The notes under the pieces: generated by a model
Told to the model about the DNA's origin: nothing
What the model saw: the letters and a program-made list of their open reading frames with translations, nothing else
Database searches by the model: none
From: Prauserella muralis
GTDB lineage: Bacteria; Actinomycetota; Actinomycetes; Mycobacteriales; Pseudonocardiaceae
Assembly (NCBI RefSeq): GCF_003202285.1
Contig: NZ_MASW01000001.1
Span: 1,765,681-1,829,680, forward strand
DNA: 64,000 nt
Direction: 5' to 3'
Program-made: the position numbers and the translations under genes
Shown here: positions 55,085-62,675 of the stretch, in pieces
How the letters are laid out: every line of letters begins with the position of its first letter
Numbering within the stretch: the stretch's first letter is position 1

Positions 55085-55951
55085 GTGGATGTGCCTGCGA
55101 CGGGCGCGCTGTCCGATCCGGATGGCTCGCGCCCGGACGGGGGGCGGCGGGCCACGCCGGACCGTGCGCTGCGGACCCTGCGCGCGAAATGGCGGACGGC
55201 GAGCCTGGCGGCGGGCTGGCGGTTCCCCCGCGACTGGGGCCTGCCCGAGGTCGACGCCGTGTGCGCGGCAGTGGTCAGGACCGGGGCCGCCGACGGCGCG
55301 CTCGCCGCGCTGGCCGGGCTCGGCAGGGCCAGGGCCGCGGCGGGCGCGGGGCTGGAGGAGACACTGACGGACCTGGCCGCGCTGCACGCCGTGCTGGAGG
55401 ACCAGGAGGCTGCGGACGGCTTCGTGGCCCCCGACGTGGACGCCACCCCGGCCCGGCTGCTGCGGGTGACGGCGGTGGCCTGGGCCGACGTCGCGCTGGA
55501 CCAGCTCACGCGCGCGGAGGTGAGCGACCCGCTGACCGGGTTGCCCACCGGGGCGTACCTGCGCACCCGGCTGGCGGAGCTGTACCGGCAGGCGAGCAGG
55601 GAACAGCGGCCCGTCGCCGACGGGCACGCCCTGGTCGTGGTGGGCATGGACTTCTCGCAGGCCGCCGGCTGGTCGCGGCTGACCGGCATGATCCTGGCCG
55701 CCGACGCGCTCAGCGCCGCCTTCGACGGCGGTGAGAGCCTCGCCGTGCTCGGCCCGTCCACGGTCGCCGCCGTGGCGACCCGCGACGACGGCGTGGCCAC
55801 GCGGGCCGTGCGGCTGCGCCGCGAGCTGACCCAGCGGCTCGCCGTGGACGCGCAGCTGCGGGAGGTCGGCTCGCCGACGATCCGGATGGTCCGCCTTCCC
55901 GGCTGTCACGACGAGGCGTGTGCGCTGCTCGACCGGCTCAGCAGGACGTGA
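55085..55951 (+). CDS. Degenerate GGDEF-like protein
   Basis: The roughly 288-residue protein has a helical first half and a second half starting VSDPLTGLPTGAYLRTRLAELY, the typical opening of a GGDEF domain. The catalytic GGDEF loop is missing, so it should not make cyclic di-GMP. It may bind a nucleotide or act as a scaffold. The start is uncertain: GTG at 55085 lies after GGAAGGA; TTG at 55079 and upstream starts exist. It diverges from the fused sigma gene. Confidence 0.55.
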   Translation: MDVPATGALSDPDGSRPDGGRRATPDRALRTLRAKWRTASLAAGWRFPRDWGLPEVDAVCAAVVRTGAADGALAALAGLGRARAAAGAGLEETLTDLAALHAVLEDQEAADGFVAPDVDATPARLLRVTAVAWADVALDQLTRAEVSDPLTGLPTGAYLRTRLAELYRQASREQRPVADGHALVVVGMDFSQAAGWSRLTGMILAADALSAAFDGGESLAVLGPSTVAAVATRDDGVATRAVRLRRELTQRLAVDAQLREVGSPTIRMVRLPGCHDEACALLDRLSRT

Positions 55952-56060
55952 ACCCGGCCTTGTGGCCGGCGTGCGGGCGCTCCGTGCTTTCCTAGAAGGG
56001 TGACCACGTGGATTCGGCGCGGCGTGCTCGCGTCGCGCGCGGAGTTTCCGTAAAGGGGGC

Positions 56061-57383
56061 GTGAGGCAGCGGATGTCCGTGAAGACCGAGCCACCGCGGC
56101 TCGCCCTGCGCACGTCACTCGACCGGCTCGCCGTCCGGCCCCGGTCCATGGCACTGCTGGTCGCGCTGCCCGTGCTGGCGGTGGTCGCCGGCGTGGCGGG
56201 CTGGCTGCTGGACTGGCGGCTCGGGGTGGACAGCGCGGTGTACCGGGCGGGTGCGCTGACCCTGTTGCAGGGCGAACCGCTCTACGACGGCAACACCCTC
56301 GGGCCGGAGCCGTGGTGGGCGCTGCTGCCGTTCACCTACCCGCCGACGGCGGCCCTGTTCTTCGTGCCCCTCGCGGTGCTGCCCGTGCAGGTGGCGTGGG
56401 GCGTGGTTGCCGCCGCCTCGTTCCTCGCGATGGCGCTCGTGATCCGGGTGACCATCGGCTCGCTGCCCCGGCCGTGGGGCGACCTGCCGCGCTGGGCCTC
56501 GCCCGCGCGGACCACGCTGGTCTTCGCCGTGGCGTTCTTCGCCATCGAGCCGGTCTGGCGCACGATCTTCCTCGGCCAGATCAATCTGATCCTGATGGCG
56601 CTGATCGTCGTGGACGTGCTGGTGGTCTGCGCGAGAGGCAGCAGGTGGGGGGGCGTGCTCGTCGGTGTCGCGGCCGCGGTCAAGCTCACCCCGCTGATCT
56701 TCGTGCCGCACCTGCTGTTCACCGGGCGCAGGCGGGAGGCGGTCCGGGCGCTCGTGACGTTCTTCTCCCTGCAGGCGCTGATGTTCCTGCTCATCCCCGG
56801 CGACGCGACGCGGTTCTGGACGCACACGATCAACGACCAGGGCCGCATCGGGCCGATGCACTGGGCAGGCAACCAGTCGCTGAACGGGCTGGTCAACCGG
56901 GTCACCGACCTCGCGCCCTGGTCGTCGATGGCCGCCTACGGCATCGGCGCCCTGCTCGCGCCACCCGCCATCTGGCTCATGCTGCGCTTCCACCGCAGGG
57001 GCCAGGCGCTGGAGGCGCTGCTCGTGACCGCCTTCTACGGGCTGCTCGTGTCGCCCGTGTCGTGGTCGCACCACTGGGTGTGGGCAGTGCCGCTGATCGT
57101 GCTGCTGGTGTCGCGGCTGCCGCAGACCACCCCCGCGACGGCGTGGCGCCGCTGGCTCGGCGCGGGTGCGGTGATCGTGGTGTTCCTCAGCTGCGTGCTG
57201 CTGGTGCTGCCCAACGGCCGCGACCTCGAGCTGCACTGGGCGTTCTGGCAGTACGTCCTCGGCAGCGCCTACCTCCTGGTTCCGGTGGGGCTGGCCGCGG
57301 TGCTCGCCGGGCGCTGGATGTGGCGCAGACGGCAGCTGACCAGGCCTGACCACGAGCCGAGGGAGCCGGCCCGGCTAAGCTGA
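56061..57383 (+). CDS. GT87 alpha-mannosyltransferase-like membrane protein
   Basis: The 440-residue protein has about ten helices and the GT87/DUF2029 signatures: an outer loop with DSAVYRAGALTLLQGEPLY, FTYPPTAALFFVPLAVLP, and KLTPLIFVPHLLF. These enzymes use polyprenyl-phosphate mannose to build lipoglycans outside the membrane. GTG at 56061 follows AAAGGGGG; ATG at 56073, with GAGG six bases before it, may be the true start. purK follows eight bases later. Confidence 0.87.
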   Translation: MRQRMSVKTEPPRLALRTSLDRLAVRPRSMALLVALPVLAVVAGVAGWLLDWRLGVDSAVYRAGALTLLQGEPLYDGNTLGPEPWWALLPFTYPPTAALFFVPLAVLPVQVAWGVVAAASFLAMALVIRVTIGSLPRPWGDLPRWASPARTTLVFAVAFFAIEPVWRTIFLGQINLILMALIVVDVLVVCARGSRWGGVLVGVAAAVKLTPLIFVPHLLFTGRRREAVRALVTFFSLQALMFLLIPGDATRFWTHTINDQGRIGPMHWAGNQSLNGLVNRVTDLAPWSSMAAYGIGALLAPPAIWLMLRFHRRGQALEALLVTAFYGLLVSPVSWSHHWVWAVPLIVLLVSRLPQTTPATAWRRWLGAGAVIVVFLSCVLLVLPNGRDLELHWAFWQYVLGSAYLLVPVGLAAVLAGRWMWRRRQLTRPDHEPREPARLS

Positions 57384-57390
57384 GCGCGCT

Positions 57391-58572
57391 ATGGACACGC
57401 GCACAGGACTTCCCGTCGTCGGCATGGTGGGCGGCGGTCAGCTCGCCAGGATGACCCACCAGGCGGCCATCTCGCTGGGCCAGTCCCTGCGGGTGCTCGC
57501 CGCGGGCGAGCACGACTCCGCGGGACTCGTCGCCGGCGAGGTCGTCTACGGCCACCACACCGATCTGGAGGCGCTGCGCGCGTTCGCGCGGGGTGTCGAC
57601 GTGCTGACCTTCGACCACGAGCACGTGCCCGGCGAGCACCTGCTGACACTGGCGGTGGAGGGCTTCGTGCTGCGGCCAGGGCCCGAGTCGCTGGCGTTCG
57701 CGCAGAACAAGCTGCTGATGCGCGAGCGGATGGCGGCGCACGGCTTCCCCGGCCCCGCGTTCGCCGAGGTCAACGACGTCGGTGACGCGCTCAAGTTCGG
57801 CGAGGCGCACTCCTGGCCCGTCGTGCTCAAGGCGGCCAGCGGCGGCTACGACGGCAAGGGCGTGTGGATGCTCGACTCGCCCGAGGACGCGGGCGCGCTG
57901 ATCCCCGAACTGCTCGACGCGGGCACGCCGCTGCTGGTCGAGGCGAAGGTCGCGATGCGAAGGGAGCTGTCCGCACTGGTGGCGCGCTCGCCGTTCGGGC
58001 AGGGCGCGGCGTGGCCGGTGGTGGAGACGGTGCAGTCGGATGGCATCAACACCGAGGTGCTGGCGCCCGCGCCGGGGCTCACCGCGAAGCAGACTCACGA
58101 GGCGCAGGAGCTGGCGCTGCGCATCGCCGAGGAGCTCGAGGTGGTGGGCGTGCTCGCCGTCGAGCTGTTCGAGACCGACGGCGGGCTGCTGGTCAACGAG
58201 CTGGCGATGCGCCCGCACAACTCCGGGCACTGGACCATGGACGGCTGCCGCACCTCGCAGTTCGAGCAGCACCTGCGGGCCGTGCTGGACTACCCGCTCG
58301 GCGTCACCGACCTGCTGTCGCCCACGGTGATGGCCAACGTGCTCGGCGCGCCCGAGACCCCGGCCATGCGGCCGGACGAGCGGCTGCACCACCTCTTCGC
58401 CCGGTTCCCGGACGCGCGCGTGCACCTCTACGGCAAGGGGGAGCGGCCGGGCCGCAAGCTCGGGCACGTCAACCTGCTCGGCCCGCTCGACGACGACCTG
58501 CGGCGCAGGGCGCGCCTCGCCGCGCACTGGCTGTCGCACGCCGAGTGGCTCGACGGCCACCAGATCCACTGA
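57391..58572 (+). CDS. purK: N5-carboxyaminoimidazole ribonucleotide synthase
   Basis: The 393-residue ATP-grasp enzyme carboxylates AIR to N5-CAIR in purine synthesis. It shows GMVGGGQLARMTHQAA at the start, VLTFDHEHVPG, GYDGKGVWML and the C-terminal NELAMRPHNSGHWT with metal ligands. Length is normal. purE follows 36 bases later. TAAGCT lies nine bases before the ATG; no Shine-Dalgarno is seen. Confidence 0.97.
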   Translation: MDTRTGLPVVGMVGGGQLARMTHQAAISLGQSLRVLAAGEHDSAGLVAGEVVYGHHTDLEALRAFARGVDVLTFDHEHVPGEHLLTLAVEGFVLRPGPESLAFAQNKLLMRERMAAHGFPGPAFAEVNDVGDALKFGEAHSWPVVLKAASGGYDGKGVWMLDSPEDAGALIPELLDAGTPLLVEAKVAMRRELSALVARSPFGQGAAWPVVETVQSDGINTEVLAPAPGLTAKQTHEAQELALRIAEELEVVGVLAVELFETDGGLLVNELAMRPHNSGHWTMDGCRTSQFEQHLRAVLDYPLGVTDLLSPTVMANVLGAPETPAMRPDERLHHLFARFPDARVHLYGKGERPGRKLGHVNLLGPLDDDLRRRARLAAHWLSHAEWLDGHQIH

Positions 58573-58608
58573 GCGTTTCCGCGCCACCGCACCGACGAGG
58601 GGAGAACC

Positions 58609-59106
58609 GTGACCGCGCAGGTCGGCGTCATCATGGGCAGCGACTCGGACTGGCCGGTCCTGGAGGCCGCCGGGCAGGCACTCGACGAGTTCCAGGTGCC
58701 CTACGAGGTGGGGGTGTACTCGGCGCACCGCACCCCGCAGCGGATGCTCGACTACGCGCGCACGGCCGCCGAGCGCGGCATCAAGGTCGTCATCGCCGGG
58801 GCGGGCGGCGCGGCCCACCTGCCCGGCATGGTGGCCTCGGCGACCCCGCTGCCGGTGATCGGCGTCCCGGTGCCGCTGAAACATCTCGATGGGCTCGACT
58901 CGCTGCTGTCGATCGTGCAGATGCCCGCGGGCGTGCCGGTGGCCACGGTGTCGGTCGGCGGCGCGCGCAACGCGGGCCTGCTCGCCGTGCGGATCCTCGC
59001 CGCGGGCGACGAGGCGCTGCGCGAGCGGATGAGCCGGTTCCAGGCCGACCTGGAGCGGCTGGTGCTCGACAAGGACGCCGCGCTGCGCTCGAAGCTCGAA
59101 GGCTGA
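58609..59106 (+). CDS. purE: N5-CAIR mutase
   Basis: The 165-residue class I PurE rearranges N5-CAIR to CAIR, the step after PurK. Conserved parts are [25 protein letters not shown] with the catalytic His, and [14 protein letters not shown]. The GTG start has GAGGGGAGAA upstream. It is the last gene of the purK-purE unit and meets a convergent LysR gene across repeat C. Confidence 0.97.
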   Translation: MTAQVGVIMGSDSDWPVLEAAGQALDEFQVPYEVGVYSAHRTPQRMLDYARTAAERGIKVVIAGAGGAAHLPGMVASATPLPVIGVPVPLKHLDGLDSLLSIVQMPAGVPVATVSVGGARNAGLLAVRILAAGDEALRERMSRFQADLERLVLDKDAALRSKLEG

Positions 59107-59152
59107 GCGTCCGGCGAGTCGCGCGCTCCGTGACATCGCCCGCTCGGCCCGC

Positions 59153-59206
59153 GAGCCGAAGGTGCCCTCGGGTACACGGTAGGTACCGAAGGTGCCCTCG
59201 GGCTCG
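59153..59206. repeat. Repeat C, copy 2
   Basis: Two half-units, each GAAGGTGCCCTCGGG, lie in direct orientation around a TACACGGTAGGTAC centre, bounded by GAGCC and GGCTC. It shares the GGTGCCC core with copies 1 and 3. It fills the gap between the convergent purE and LysR genes. Confidence 0.8.
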
Positions 59207-59219
59207 GCGCGGCGCGGCA

Positions 59220-60107
59220 CTAGCTGTCGCTGACCACCTTCTCCAGGACCTCCAGCGCGCGCACGGCCGCGGGATGCCCGGCAATCGACTGGCGCACCGC
59301 GACGCTGATGTGGCGCACCGGCGTCGGTGACACGATGCGCACCGTGGTCAGTTCCTCCGGCAGGTCGGCAATGCCGAGCGCGGGGATCACCGTGAGGCCG
59401 ATGCCGGTGGCCACGAACGGGATCGCGGTGGCGTAGTCGTTGGCCTCGACGACGAACCGGGGCGAGAAGCCCGCCTCGGCGCAGCTGTCGAGCAGCACCT
59501 GCCTGCAGGCGCCCTTGCCGAGGTCGTTGTCGATCCATGCCTGCCCGGCCAGGTCGGCCAGCGGCACCTCCCCACGGGCGGCGAGCGGGTCGTCGGCGCG
59601 CACCACCGCGAGGTAGGGATCGTCGGCGAGCCTGCGCACCTCGGCACCGGCGGGCCGCCTGCCGTCAGGCCGCTCGACGAAGATGTCGATGTCCGGCAGC
59701 GACTCGCCGGGCTCCGGGTTCTCGGTCATGCGCAGGTCGAGCCGCAGCTCGGGGAACTCCGCCCGCAGGGTCGCCACCACCGGCGGCAGCCACGCCGAGC
59801 CCGCCGAGCCGAAGTAGCCGAGCGAGAGCCGCCCGACGCGCCCGTTGCGCAGGTCGTCCACCACGCCTTCGACGTGGCTCAGCGCCTCGAACAGCGCGCC
59901 GGACTCGGTGGCGAGGGTGCGCCCCGCCGCGGTGGGTTCGATGCCGCGGCCGACGCGCTCGAACAGTCGCAGGCCCGTCTCCCGCTGCAGCGCGGTGAGC
60001 TGCTGGCTCACCGCCGACGGTGTGTAGCCGAGCACCTCGGCGCTCGCGCGGATCGATCCGGTGGCGACGACCGCGCGCAGCAGCCGCAGCCTGGCGACAT
60101 CCAGCAT
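59220..60107 (-). CDS. LysR-family regulator
   Basis: The 295-residue regulator has an N-terminal winged helix (about 1-60; SIRASAEVLGYTPSAVSQQLTAL) and a type 2 periplasmic-binding-like effector domain (about 90-290). TACGAT lies six bases before the ATG at 60107, and the six bases between are all G on the coding strand, which suggests a leaderless transcript. It diverges from the EamA transporter gene and probably controls it. Confidence 0.9.
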   Translation of the reverse strand: MLDVARLRLLRAVVATGSIRASAEVLGYTPSAVSQQLTALQRETGLRLFERVGRGIEPTAAGRTLATESGALFEALSHVEGVVDDLRNGRVGRLSLGYFGSAGSAWLPPVVATLRAEFPELRLDLRMTENPEPGESLPDIDIFVERPDGRRPAGAEVRRLADDPYLAVVRADDPLAARGEVPLADLAGQAWIDNDLGKGACRQVLLDSCAEAGFSPRFVVEANDYATAIPFVATGIGLTVIPALGIADLPEELTTVRIVSPTPVRHISVAVRQSIAGHPAAVRALEVLEKVVSDS

Positions 60108-60188
60108 CCCCCCATCGTACAACTCGGCTTAACGGTTGTGTAGAACTAATCGCTTGTGCTACCGAATTGGCGGGCCGAGGATGGAGGC

Positions 60189-61199
60189 GTGAACCTGCCA
60201 GCTTCCCGCCGCTCGCGCCACGACGATGGGCCTGTGCGTCCGCGTGGCACCACAGCCGCCTCCCTGTCCTCCGACGGCACCAAGGCCGCCGCCGCGGCGG
60301 CGCTGACTGTCGTGCTGTGGGCCTCGTCCTTCGTGGCCATCCGCGACATCGGGCACAGCCTGTCGGCGGCGCCGCTGGCACTGCTCCGGCTCGCCGTGGC
60401 GGCCGTCGCGCTGTCCGTTCCCGTGCTGGCCACCCGTCGCCGGTCCACACGCATCCCGTTGACCGGCAAGGCCTTCGCCCTGATCACCGCCTACGGCGTG
60501 CTGTGGCTCGCCGCCTACACCGTGGCGCTCAACGCGGGCGAGCAGCATGTCGACGCCGGCACGGCGGCTCTGCTGGTCAACGTCGCGCCGCTGCTCGTGG
60601 CGTTCGGCGCGGGGCTGCTGCTCGGCGAGGGTTTCCCGCGCCCGCTGCTGGTGGGGTCGGTGGTGGCATTCGGCGGCGTGGCGATCATCGCGGCCGGGTC
60701 GTCGGGACAGAGCGACGGGATCGGCGTGCTGCTGTGCCTCGTCGCCGCCGTGCTCTACGCGGCGGGCGTGCTGATCCAGAAGGTGACCCTGCGCCACGCC
60801 GACGGGCTCACGATCACCTGGCTCGGTTGTGTCATGGGCACCGTCGCGTTGCTGCCGTGGCTGCCGCAGCTGATCACCGAACTGCGCGCCGCCCCCGTGA
60901 GTGCCATCCTCGGCACCGTCTACCTCGGACTCGTGCCGACCGCGCTCGGTTTCAGCACCTGGGCCTACGCCCTGCGCCGCACCGACGCGGGCAAGCTGAG
61001 CGCGTCCACCTACGCCGTGCCCGCGGTGTCGGTGCTGCTGTCCTGGCTCCTGCTGAGCGAGGTGCCGACGGTGTACGGGTTCGTCGGCGGCGCCGTCTGC
61101 CTGGCCGGGGTGGCGATCTCGCGCCGCAGGACGAGGCCGCGGCGGCCGGTTCCCGCGCCGGCCGTGGTCTCAGGCGTTGGCGCCCGCGTCGACCAGTAG
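60189..61199 (+). CDS. EamA/DMT-family exporter
   Basis: The roughly 336-residue protein has ten predicted helices in two EamA repeats (about 38-165 and 178-310), with VVLWASSFVAIRDIG in helix 1 and SASTYAVPAVSVLLSWLLLSE near the end. It likely exports an amino acid or metabolite. GTG at 60189 has GGAGG directly before it; GTG at 60234 or an ATG at 60156 are possible. Its end overlaps the convergent SDR gene by 30 bases. Confidence 0.88.
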   Translation: MNLPASRRSRHDDGPVRPRGTTAASLSSDGTKAAAAAALTVVLWASSFVAIRDIGHSLSAAPLALLRLAVAAVALSVPVLATRRRSTRIPLTGKAFALITAYGVLWLAAYTVALNAGEQHVDAGTAALLVNVAPLLVAFGAGLLLGEGFPRPLLVGSVVAFGGVAIIAAGSSGQSDGIGVLLCLVAAVLYAAGVLIQKVTLRHADGLTITWLGCVMGTVALLPWLPQLITELRAAPVSAILGTVYLGLVPTALGFSTWAYALRRTDAGKLSASTYAVPAVSVLLSWLLLSEVPTVYGFVGGAVCLAGVAISRRRTRPRRPVPAPAVVSGVGARVDQ

Positions 61200-61904
61200 G
61201 GCGGTGCCGGTGACATTGCGGCCGCCGTCGCCCGCCAGGTAGGCCACGGCCTCGGCGACGTCGTCCGCGGTGTTGTACCGGCCGAGGGCCGTCCGCTCCC
61301 GTTGTGCGTCGGCGTGCGGACCGTCGGCGGGATTCATGTCGGTGTCGGTCGAACCTGGATCGACGACGTTGGCCGTGATGCCGCGCGGCCCGAGTTCCCG
61401 TGCGAGTGCCCTGGTGAGGCCGATCAGCGCCGACTTGCTCGCCGAGTACAGCACGGTGCCCGCGTCGGCCACGCGGGTGGCGAGGTTGCTGCCGATGCTG
61501 ATGACGCGCCCGCCGTCGCCCAGGTGGCGGGCAGCGGCCTGGGTGGCCAGCAGGACCGCGCGCACGTGCACCGCGAGCATCCGGTCGATGTCGGCGACGG
61601 TGATCGACTCGAGCGGTCCGGCGTGGAAGAGGCCCGCGTTGTTGACCAGGACGTCGAGCCTGCCGAACGTGCTGACCGTGTGCTCGACGGCGGCCACGAT
61701 CTCCTCGGCGTCCGCACTGTCGGCCTTGATCGTCAGTGCCCTGCGGCCCAGCGCCTCCACGTCGGCCGCCACGGATTTCGCGGCGCCGGGCGCGCTGACA
61801 TAGGTGATGGCGACGTCCGCGCCCTGCAGTGCCAGGCGGCGCGCGGTGGCGGCGCCGATGCCCCTTCCACCGCCGGTGATCAGTGCGACCTTGTCCTGCA
61901 GCAT
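61170..61904 (-). CDS. Short-chain dehydrogenase/reductase
   Basis: The 244-residue SDR binds NAD(P) through TGGGRGIG, with NNAG after strand 4 and the catalytic Ser-Tyr-Lys set in ISIGSN and YSASKSAL. It resembles 3-oxoacyl-ACP reductases, but the substrate is unknown. A clear palindromic operator lies 13 bases upstream of its ATG, and a TetR gene is divergent, so it is likely TetR-repressed. Confidence 0.9.
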   Translation of the reverse strand: MLQDKVALITGGGRGIGAATARRLALQGADVAITYVSAPGAAKSVAADVEALGRRALTIKADSADAEEIVAAVEHTVSTFGRLDVLVNNAGLFHAGPLESITVADIDRMLAVHVRAVLLATQAAARHLGDGGRVISIGSNLATRVADAGTVLYSASKSALIGLTRALARELGPRGITANVVDPGSTDTDMNPADGPHADAQRERTALGRYNTADDVAEAVAYLAGDGGRNVTGTALLVDAGANA

Positions 61905-61917
61905 GTGCCCACCTCAT

Positions 61918-61939
61918 TTATGTAGTGATCTGTACATAA
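61918..61939. promoter_or_regulatory. Probable TetR operator between SDR and tetR
   Basis: Perfect 7-bp arms TTATGTA and TACATAA are separated by eight bases (GTGATCTG). The site is AT-rich against a GC-rich background, lies just before the SDR ATG and 66 bases before the tetR ATG. A half-site-like TATGTA occurs again near 61974. Typical size and placement for a TetR-family repressor. Confidence 0.75.
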
Positions 61940-62005
61940 TTGGTAGGGCAGGCTGATGCCACACGGCAAGTAATATGTAATGGTCGACACAAAATTGGAG
62001 GGCGG

Positions 62006-62602
62006 ATGGCGGGACGCGGCAGGCCCCGCCGCTTCGACCGCGACGCGGCGCTGCGCGCGGCGATGCGGGTGTTCTGGGAACACGGCTACGAGGGCACCTC
62101 GATGGCGGACCTCACGTCGGCCATGGGCATCAACTCGCCCAGCCTCTACGCGGCGTTCTCGTGCAAGGAGGCGTTGTTCCGGGAGGCGGTCGAACTCTAC
62201 GTACGCACCGACGGCGGGGCTCCGCAGCGGGCCCTGCGGGAGGCGCCGACGGTGCGGGCCGGTATCGACGCGATGCTGCGGGTCAACGCCACCGCCTACA
62301 CCGACCCGGAGACCCCGCGCGGCTGCATGGTGGTGCTCGCCGCCACCAACCACACCGAGGCCAACCGCGACATCGGCGACTTCCTCGCCGAGCTGCGCAG
62401 GCAGGACCTGGCCGAGCTGCGGGCGCGGCTGGACGCGGCGCTGGCGGACGGCGAGTTACCCGCGGGGACGGACACCGCCGGGCTCGCGCGGTTCTACGTC
62501 ACCGTGCTGCACGGACTCTCGATCCAGGCACGCGATGGCGCCGGCCGCGACGAGCTGCTCGCCGCCGTCGACGCCGCGATGTCCGCCTGGCCCGCACCGT
62601 GA
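62006..62602 (+). CDS. TetR-family repressor
   Basis: The 198-residue repressor has an N-terminal HTH (about 10-55; TSMADLTSAMGINSPSLYAAF) and a ligand domain of about 140 residues. ATG at 62006 has GGAGGGCGG upstream, which decides the start. It diverges from the SDR gene with a palindrome between them, so it probably controls the SDR and itself. Confidence 0.93.
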   Translation: MAGRGRPRRFDRDAALRAAMRVFWEHGYEGTSMADLTSAMGINSPSLYAAFSCKEALFREAVELYVRTDGGAPQRALREAPTVRAGIDAMLRVNATAYTDPETPRGCMVVLAATNHTEANRDIGDFLAELRRQDLAELRARLDAALADGELPAGTDTAGLARFYVTVLHGLSIQARDGAGRDELLAAVDAAMSAWPAP

Positions 62603-62610
62603 GCGGCACC

Positions 62611-62663
62611 GAGCCGAAGGGCACCTTGGGTGCGTCCTGTGTACCCAGGGTGCCCTTCGGCTC
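62611..62663. repeat. Repeat C, copy 3, long hairpin
   Basis: Arms of 21 bp (left from 62611, right ending 62663, one mismatch) enclose an 11-base loop. Arm core is GAGCCGAAGGGCACC. It lies between the convergent tetR and acyl-CoA ligase genes and could act as a two-way terminator, though no T-run follows. Related to copies 1 and 2. Confidence 0.9.
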
Positions 62664-62675
62664 GCCGGGGCCGGG

